From Micropterix aruncella (taxonomy: Eukaryota; Arthropoda; Insecta; Lepidoptera; Micropterigidae): a stretch of DNA of 64,000 nucleotides. The stretch is from the NCBI GenBank assembly GCA_944548615.1, contig OX155950.1:37398413-37462412 (forward strand), written 5' to 3'. Shown in pieces: positions 58,618-64,000 of the stretch. Position 1 is the stretch's first letter. The number at the start of each line of letters is the position of its first letter. The notes under the pieces are model-generated. The model did not search any database and had not been told where the DNA came from. It saw only the letters and a list, made by a program, of their open reading frames with translations. The position numbers and the translations under genes are program-made.

Positions 58618-59955
58618 TCAAACAACCGTTAGAATACGTTGGTCGGCATCCCTGTACTTCTTTAATTTCACTGGGGGATTTTGTCCAGCAACAAGGTGTT
58701 CATAGTAGATGTCACGATTGGTTTGCACTTTTCGTAATCCATCTATAAGCTTCCAGATTGTAGGATGATCCATACCTAATTCCGTCTGTAGGCGGCGATG
58801 AGCTGCTTCTGCGTGATTATTTGTTCTGTCTTGTTGGTTTAAAGTTCTGTTGTAGACATTCCACATTTCACGAGGAAACAAAGGGTGTCTTCGTCCATTA
58901 CCTCTCCTATTCATTCTTCCGACGTAGTTGTCCTCAAACCAGTCTAAAATTGATTGCACATCATCGGGTAACTTATCAGATAATGATCATAAAGCATTAT
59001 CTATGTCTTCAATTGGGACAAACGCCAAGGCTATAACCATTTTTGTGTACAACGCAAAGTGAGCTTCGTTGTTGTAGCGATTTATTAGGCCTAATACACC
59101 TAACTGTTTTTTCATATTGTTTGCCAAATGAAAAAAAAATCCTCGAATTTCTGCAGCAGGAAATATTTCTGCAACACTTTTGAAAGCAGCCATTTCAAAG
59201 TCGCAATAAATAGACTTTGGATCGAGGCTTGGCACCAACACTTTATTCATAGCAAACAATCTGTCGTAAGTTTCTCTACGTTTATTAGGCAAAAGTGCGT
59301 AGAAGATTGGGTGAACGCCCCCAAATTTTTTTGCGAAAACAACATAAATTTGACTGAATAAATTCGGTGCAATTTTAAATGTTCCATCCATAAAAAAATC
59401 ATCGCATGTTAATACCATTTCAAGATTTCGTTGGCGTCCAAAAATTAGGATTCTTTCTGCACCCTGTCCACTATCAGCTAGCAGAAAGTTTTCTGAGTTT
59501 CCCGGTTCTGACTCATATCTTTTATAACATTCTGGAATTTCGAGGGCAGTCAGAGTAGCAGGATTTGGTGGAGCTTGATTCATTTCATTGCGTTTCCTCC
59601 TGATAAGCTTTTTTAAAGCTTGTTGATTGGGAAGAGCCCCTTGACAATCGGCATCGGTATTCTGGGTACATTCGTTGATTACTTGGCACGTCGATTCTTG
59701 GGTCTCTAGAGCCCTTTTCTTGACTTTTGTAACAATTTTGTCCACTGCTACTTTAGCTGCAGATGATTCGTGGTTATGCGTATTTATATATTTTATAACC
59801 ACGCCATTAATTATATGCACGCGCGCTTTACACTGCCGTTTTTGTTCACATCGCCAAAACTCAATTTTTTCGTCGGCGGATAGTTTATCAAACACGTACA
59901 AAAATCCATTTTCACAAAACTTTTCACAATTTCGCTGCAATGTGATATTTTCCAT
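58618..59955 (-). pseudogene. FLYWCH/MULE transposase with one in-frame stop
   Basis: 445 codons in a single frame, interrupted by TGA at 58987-58989. N-terminus (1-65): FLYWCH zinc finger (CEKFCENGFLYVFDK, FWRCEQKRQCKARV, NTHNHE). Catalytic region: DDFFMDGTFKIAP (D190), SIYCDFEMAAFKS (D252), FFFHLANNMKKQLG (the C/HxxH-like segment), and after the stop NNHAEAAHRRLQ (catalytic Glu). The Asp, Asp and Glu positions and the order match MULE transposases. Only one nonsense codon prevents a full protein. Start at 59955 gives the usual short lead to the FLYWCH finger. Confidence 0.88.
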
Positions 59956-60424
59956 ATTGAAAAAGGTTATCTGAACTGAACACTACTACTTCGAAGTTCA
60001 ATGTAAGACTAAATGACTTACCATTTTCAATAAACTTATATAAGGAGAAAGTTACAACACAAAAGAAACGATTATGGGCTTAATATTAATTACTTGTTCA
60101 TTACACTGCAAAACAAACGCTAATGAGCTTACAAAACTTGATTAGACCGCGGTGCGTTTCCCTCATTATTGAAAGGTAAAATTAAAAATATATTTTTAAA
60201 TTTCGCAAGTGTTAAGTGGGTATTTGGGTGCTACTGCTATTAGGACGAATTTATATGCACGAAAAGGTATTATATTTCGTAATAGCTATATAGCGGAGTA
60301 ATATTGAAATGGCGCACCAAATTTTATTAATCCAAAGGTCTCGGTGAAATAATTTACCGTTTGGAAATATTGAAATGTACATTCTTAACGGGACAATTAT
60401 TATTTTATTGTTATCAAATTAATA

Positions 60425-60690
60425 ATGGTGTCCACGCAACAAGTACACAGAACAAGGCGATCCGTGGCGGATATGATAGGCGTCCGTCGAATGAAAATAT
60501 CCTTTGGTCAGACACCTGTAGAGTATAGGCGAACATACAACAAATTGGATGAGTCTACAAAAAATGTACGCAGCAAAGACCAATTCAAAAAACGTTGTCA
60601 TAGGTGGCTTATGAAAAAGGTTGGCATTTTAGCATTCAAATTTTTGACCGTCTTATGTAGATTTATTTTGTTTTATTTTATTTTTATAAG
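60425..60690 (+). pseudogene. LINE C-terminal fragment inside the MULE
   Basis: 'VRRMKISFGQTPVEYRRTYN' followed by KLDESTKNVRSKDQFKKRC and HRWL resembles the C-terminal 'R.S..Q.SF.YR....N.L...I.....F...L..WL' end of LINE RTs. It is followed by T-rich sequence. Antisense to the transposase. It may be a later insertion or part of the transposon's own DNA. Confidence 0.45.
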
Positions 60691-61143
60691 TTGCTGTTCA
60701 TGTGATTTATCCCTATTTAATTTGATTATATTCAAAATTATTATAACTTTTTAAAATTGATTTTTGTGACATGCATATCGAATTTATAATATCCTATGAT
60801 TATTTCTTTTTCATTATTTAACTATTTATTGCAATGATTTTTCCGTCTACAATTATTGCTTAACCTTGGTAAAATTTATTTTAAAACTGGTAATTTAAGA
60901 ATGTTTTTTTTACTATTTTTAAATATTACTAGCAGACTACCTATAAGAAGGACATAGTTTTTTAATTAATGATAAATTTGTTTATTATTGTTTTTATTAT
61001 TATTTTAATTATTAATTCTTATTTTTATTTATTATTATTGTTAAAATAGTTTACTTTTAATAGTTTACTCAAAACAAATTGATCATCAATTGAAAAACTA
61101 TGTCCTATTCCAGTCTAGTCCAGTCTATGTCCTATTCCAGTCT

Positions 61144-61655
61144 ATTAACTATTTCCAGTTTTGTAACTTATTTGAGTAAATGTATTTAAAAGCTTTCATA
61201 GTATTTAGAATACTGTTATTTAAATATTAGGAAAGTATTTAAAATACTAATAATGATAATAGAAATATATACGTGACCATAAATATAAAGCTGTGCATTT
61301 TATGATATTTTTTGATAAATTGCACTAAATTTAATAAGTATTTATTATGTAAATGTAAAATCCCACATAAACCCTAGCTCTGAAACGGGTGTATCGCAAT
61401 ATAGCTAAGAAGTTAATGTTTCATCATTAGTTATTTTTTATATAATGTAGCAATAAAAATATTTCTCGTCAGTCACGATAAAAAAATATGTAAATATATT
61501 GCATAATATCATTTTGGCGCCCACCTGTCCCGCGCCCACTTGGCTCGCGCCCAGTTGTCCCTGCGTCCAGTTGGCCTAGCGCCCAGTCGGCGGCGCCCAG
61601 TTGGCAGCGCCCTGCTGGCCGCGCCCAGTTGGCCGCGCCCACTTGTCCTAGACCG
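61144..61655. repeat. MULE right TIR with tandem sub-repeats
   Basis: Inverse of the left TIR. The sub-repeat zone here is 61518-61650 (GCGCCCAGTTGGC-type units). Inner similarity extends to CTATTTCCAGTTTTG. Confidence 0.85.
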
Positions 61656-61663
61656 TGTGAACG

Positions 61664-61722
61664 ATAGAATAGGAGGGAGTTTCTTCTTGGGTGCTTCCGG
61701 TGAAACTGGAAAAACTTTTTAA
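61664..61722 (+). pseudogene. Helitron helicase Walker A fragment (3' side of MULE)
   Basis: The frame through the target site reads GGSFFLGASGETGKTF then stop. It matches the PIF1-type helicase P-loop of Helitrons (GG.FFL.A.GGTGKTF), with one glycine changed to Glu. With 56835-57237 this shows that the MULE landed in a Helitron coding region. Later helicase motifs are not visible. Confidence 0.75.
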
Positions 61723-62965
61723 TCGCATTGATTTAGTGTTTTTATCTAAGGTATCTCGGTAACTATCCATCGACAGACAAACCGAAAAATTTGCCTTATA
61801 GTACTCAAACTCGTGATTTTAAAGAACCAAACTTGTATAAACACAGTAAATGTGTTTTCATTTACGACGGCAGAATTATTCTCAGCAATAGATTTTAAAT
61901 TATGTAGGACGTATGATAATGTTCTGCTGAGAACTACTGTGAACTACTGTCTGCTTGACGACAGTGGACTCAAAAACGCCCAGCGCCGTCGCTATTTCAA
62001 GTGGATAGAAACGGTTGCTCTCTGATTTAAAAATCGGTTGATTCTCTGCGCATTCTTTACGGAATATTCAGCAGGTTATATTCCGAAAATATAAGGTCCG
62101 CCATCAACGAGTGCAAATTTTGTAGATTTTTATAATAATTATTATAAATAATAAAAAGTTATATCTGTCGAAACAAATTTGCGAGCTTATTGCGTTGAAG
62201 CAGTATCTTATAATTAACTTTAACCTAATGGGAAATACATTTTGCGGTAAAAATAATAAAACTTTTATTAAAATCACGTATAATGGCAGATCGTATCAAC
62301 ATCAAATTGTAACAGAAAATGAAACACTGTGCGTTTAAAAAATAAAAAGGAATAAACATTTAATGACGCAGGGAAGAGGGAGGGGAGGAGACGAGAGAAA
62401 TTTATGAGTGCGTGTTAAAGTGATATTTAAGCCTCTGTTTAAAGCAATACAAACTGAGTGCTGCCCTTATACATGTGAGGAAAGCATATCAGAGAGGAGC
62501 TATTTCTCCAGCTGCATATGCTCCATTTTTATCACTTACTAAATTAGTGGTTTTAGCGTTTCTTAGTGATATATGTGTGGATTTGTGATTGTTTCAGAAA
62601 TAATGAATAAACTGTAGGGCGTAGTTATGATATAATATGAAAAGAAAAAGAAATCACAATGAACATTATAAACATAACGTGAAGTAAAGGTATACCATCA
62701 AATTATGCTTAATTAAAGATTTTAGCTGTTATGTGTGGCGCTAGCCCCACAGATGTAGCGCTCCTAACTTAGTTTGCATATGAGATCAGGCAGTCACGAA
62801 ATATGAAGACGTCCTAATATTGTTTGGTAATTGCATCACGGCGACCGATTTCCCAATACTCTAATTAGTAAGGACGGAAAGGGTGTAAAGGAAAATTGGA
62901 TTTGAAGTCGATAATATGTCGGTTAATTCTATTTCTGTAGAGTAATATATATCTGCGTAGTAAAT
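61723..62965. other. No gene seen
   Basis: Unassigned AT-rich DNA, possibly decayed Helitron. The 70-codon ORF 61813-62025 lacks helicase motifs. Confidence 0.4.
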
Positions 62966-62969
62966 CAAC

Positions 62970-63775
62970 AACTTGGGTTGTCAAATACAACGGGTGAACC
63001 CGTCACCTCAGAAAGTTTTAATGATAGCAATCGTTCAATGTCCCGTGAGGAGACAGAATGGCGGTGTCGAATACAACGGGCGAACCCGTCACCCCAGGCT
63101 GGTATAACTATATAGATATTTCTTTCAGCCGTAGGATGAGCGTAGAAGACTTGGGGACAAGACAATCTACTGTCTAGTTCACCAGCAACCCGTTAGAGAC
63201 CAACACCTTACGGCGAGGCGTTGGAAAGATACCCAGCGGGCAGCATCACCCCCTAACTACCTGTTTTGGCAGGATATCTCCGTCTGGAATTAACCTTCAA
63301 GATACCTTTGTCCTCCCGACTGGTTACAGGTCCGAAGTCGCTTACGCAACTTCTACCTGATGTATTACAGCGGTAATTCAGTTTGAATTTATCGCGGACC
63401 TGGGCGTTCTTTACCCGTAGTGCAACACAGGATCGAGTGGCTTAAGGTCATTTCAAGAGTGGCATGACATCAGGTGAAACATCCACCCCAGCTGCTTAGG
63501 AAACAGTGTATTTCCATAGTCTCCAGACCCCTTCAGCAATTAGTCAGAATGCACCGATTGGCTTCGCCGATTGGTATGCAGTCCGTCCAGTGGCGCCGGG
63601 ATGCAATCCCGCCGGGAGAGACCGATCCACCAGCTCTGAGGCCTGAGACACGGGAGTCTTACCCGGGGTAGCCTTCCACTCGAGGAGGCTTTTGAATAGG
63701 AACTGAATCGTGAGTTGAGCTGAGCCGAGAACAAAATGGTTCTTGTGGCAAAAGCTGCACAAAACCGTTCCCCAC
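62970..63775 (+). repeat. Family X2: head fragment, then a complete copy
   Basis: 62984-63055 is an isolated head (CAAATACAACGGGTGAACCC). At 63065 a full X2 copy begins (GTGTCGAATACAACGGGC) and runs to GCTGCACAAAACCGTTCCCC (about 63765). Confidence 0.75.
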
Positions 63776-64000
63776 CATGACTTAGAGATAATACAAACGT
63801 CTAGCTAAGCTAACATGCCCATCAGAGGCCAACGCCTTACAGGGAGGCACCGGAAAAGGTACAGAGCGGGCAGCCTCGACCGCTGACTACCAGTTTTGGA
63901 AAGATATCTCTGTCTGGAATTAACCGTCAGGATACCTCAAACCGCCCGACTGGTTACGGATCCTAAGTCAAAATAAACACGTAAATATATTAAAAGGATT
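63776..64000 (+). repeat. Family X2, headless copy running off the window
   Basis: Begins in the X2 middle (CTTAGAGATAATACAAACGT) straight after the preceding copy's tail. It continues in register to about 63968 (GATCCTAAGTC) and then diverges to unrelated AT-rich sequence. Confidence 0.65.

Larger units (their letters stand above)
57246..61655 (-). mobile_element. FLYWCH-MULE (Phantom-like) DNA transposon, 4.4 kb
   Basis: Flanked by an 8-bp duplication. TIRs run 57246-57650 and 61144-61655, over 400 bp. The outermost ~120 bp consist of about nine degenerate 14-15-bp units ending in CAACTGGGCGC. The transposase gene is on the minus strand with one internal stop. Animal MULEs with an N-terminal FLYWCH finger have been described as Phantom; membership is inferred. 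Confidence 0.88.

Overview
The window looks like intergenic or intronic DNA from an insect, most likely a moth or butterfly. It is AT-rich and packed with transposable elements (TEs) in both orientations. These include BEL/Pao, several non-LTR retrotransposon tails, mariner, MULE, hAT, pogo, PIF/Harbinger, Helitron and an Academ-like transposon. Short repeats ending in AC/AG-rich microsatellites resemble those I know from lepidopteran genomes. There are no operons, rRNA genes, CRISPR arrays or recognisable tRNAs. The species assignment is inference.

Layout. 1-16 kb: LINE 3' end, many copies of an unidentified ~0.7-kb repeat (here 'family X'), short repeats, hAT, pogo and mariner fragments, a foldback MITE, and the only candidate host exon (10863-11006, with a splice acceptor and an AATAAA signal). 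16-28 kb: a 202-bp (TA)n tract, a three-level nest (hAT holding a TA-flanked MITE holding family X), a second copy of the MITE, and a Harbinger-like element inserted in a short repeat. 28-36 kb: LINE relics, a Harbinger N-terminal fragment with matching termini, a 134-bp-arm hairpin, and two LINE 3' ends. 36-42 kb: an Academ-like transposon with ~320-bp terminal inverted repeats (TIRs) coding for an XPG/PIN-like nuclease, then a complete but inactivated mariner, both between two copies of a ~200-bp direct repeat. 42-47 kb: more family X. 47.3-55.6 kb: a full-length BEL/Pao element inserted in the ORF of a minus-strand LINE. 56.8-61.7 kb: a 4.4-kb FLYWCH-MULE inserted in a Helitron helicase relic. 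63-64 kb: tandem family X copies.

No pathway of cooperating host genes is visible. The genes present are transposition enzymes, nearly all broken by stops or frameshifts. The window is most informative as a record of nested insertions, several with target-site duplications (TSDs) that can be read directly.
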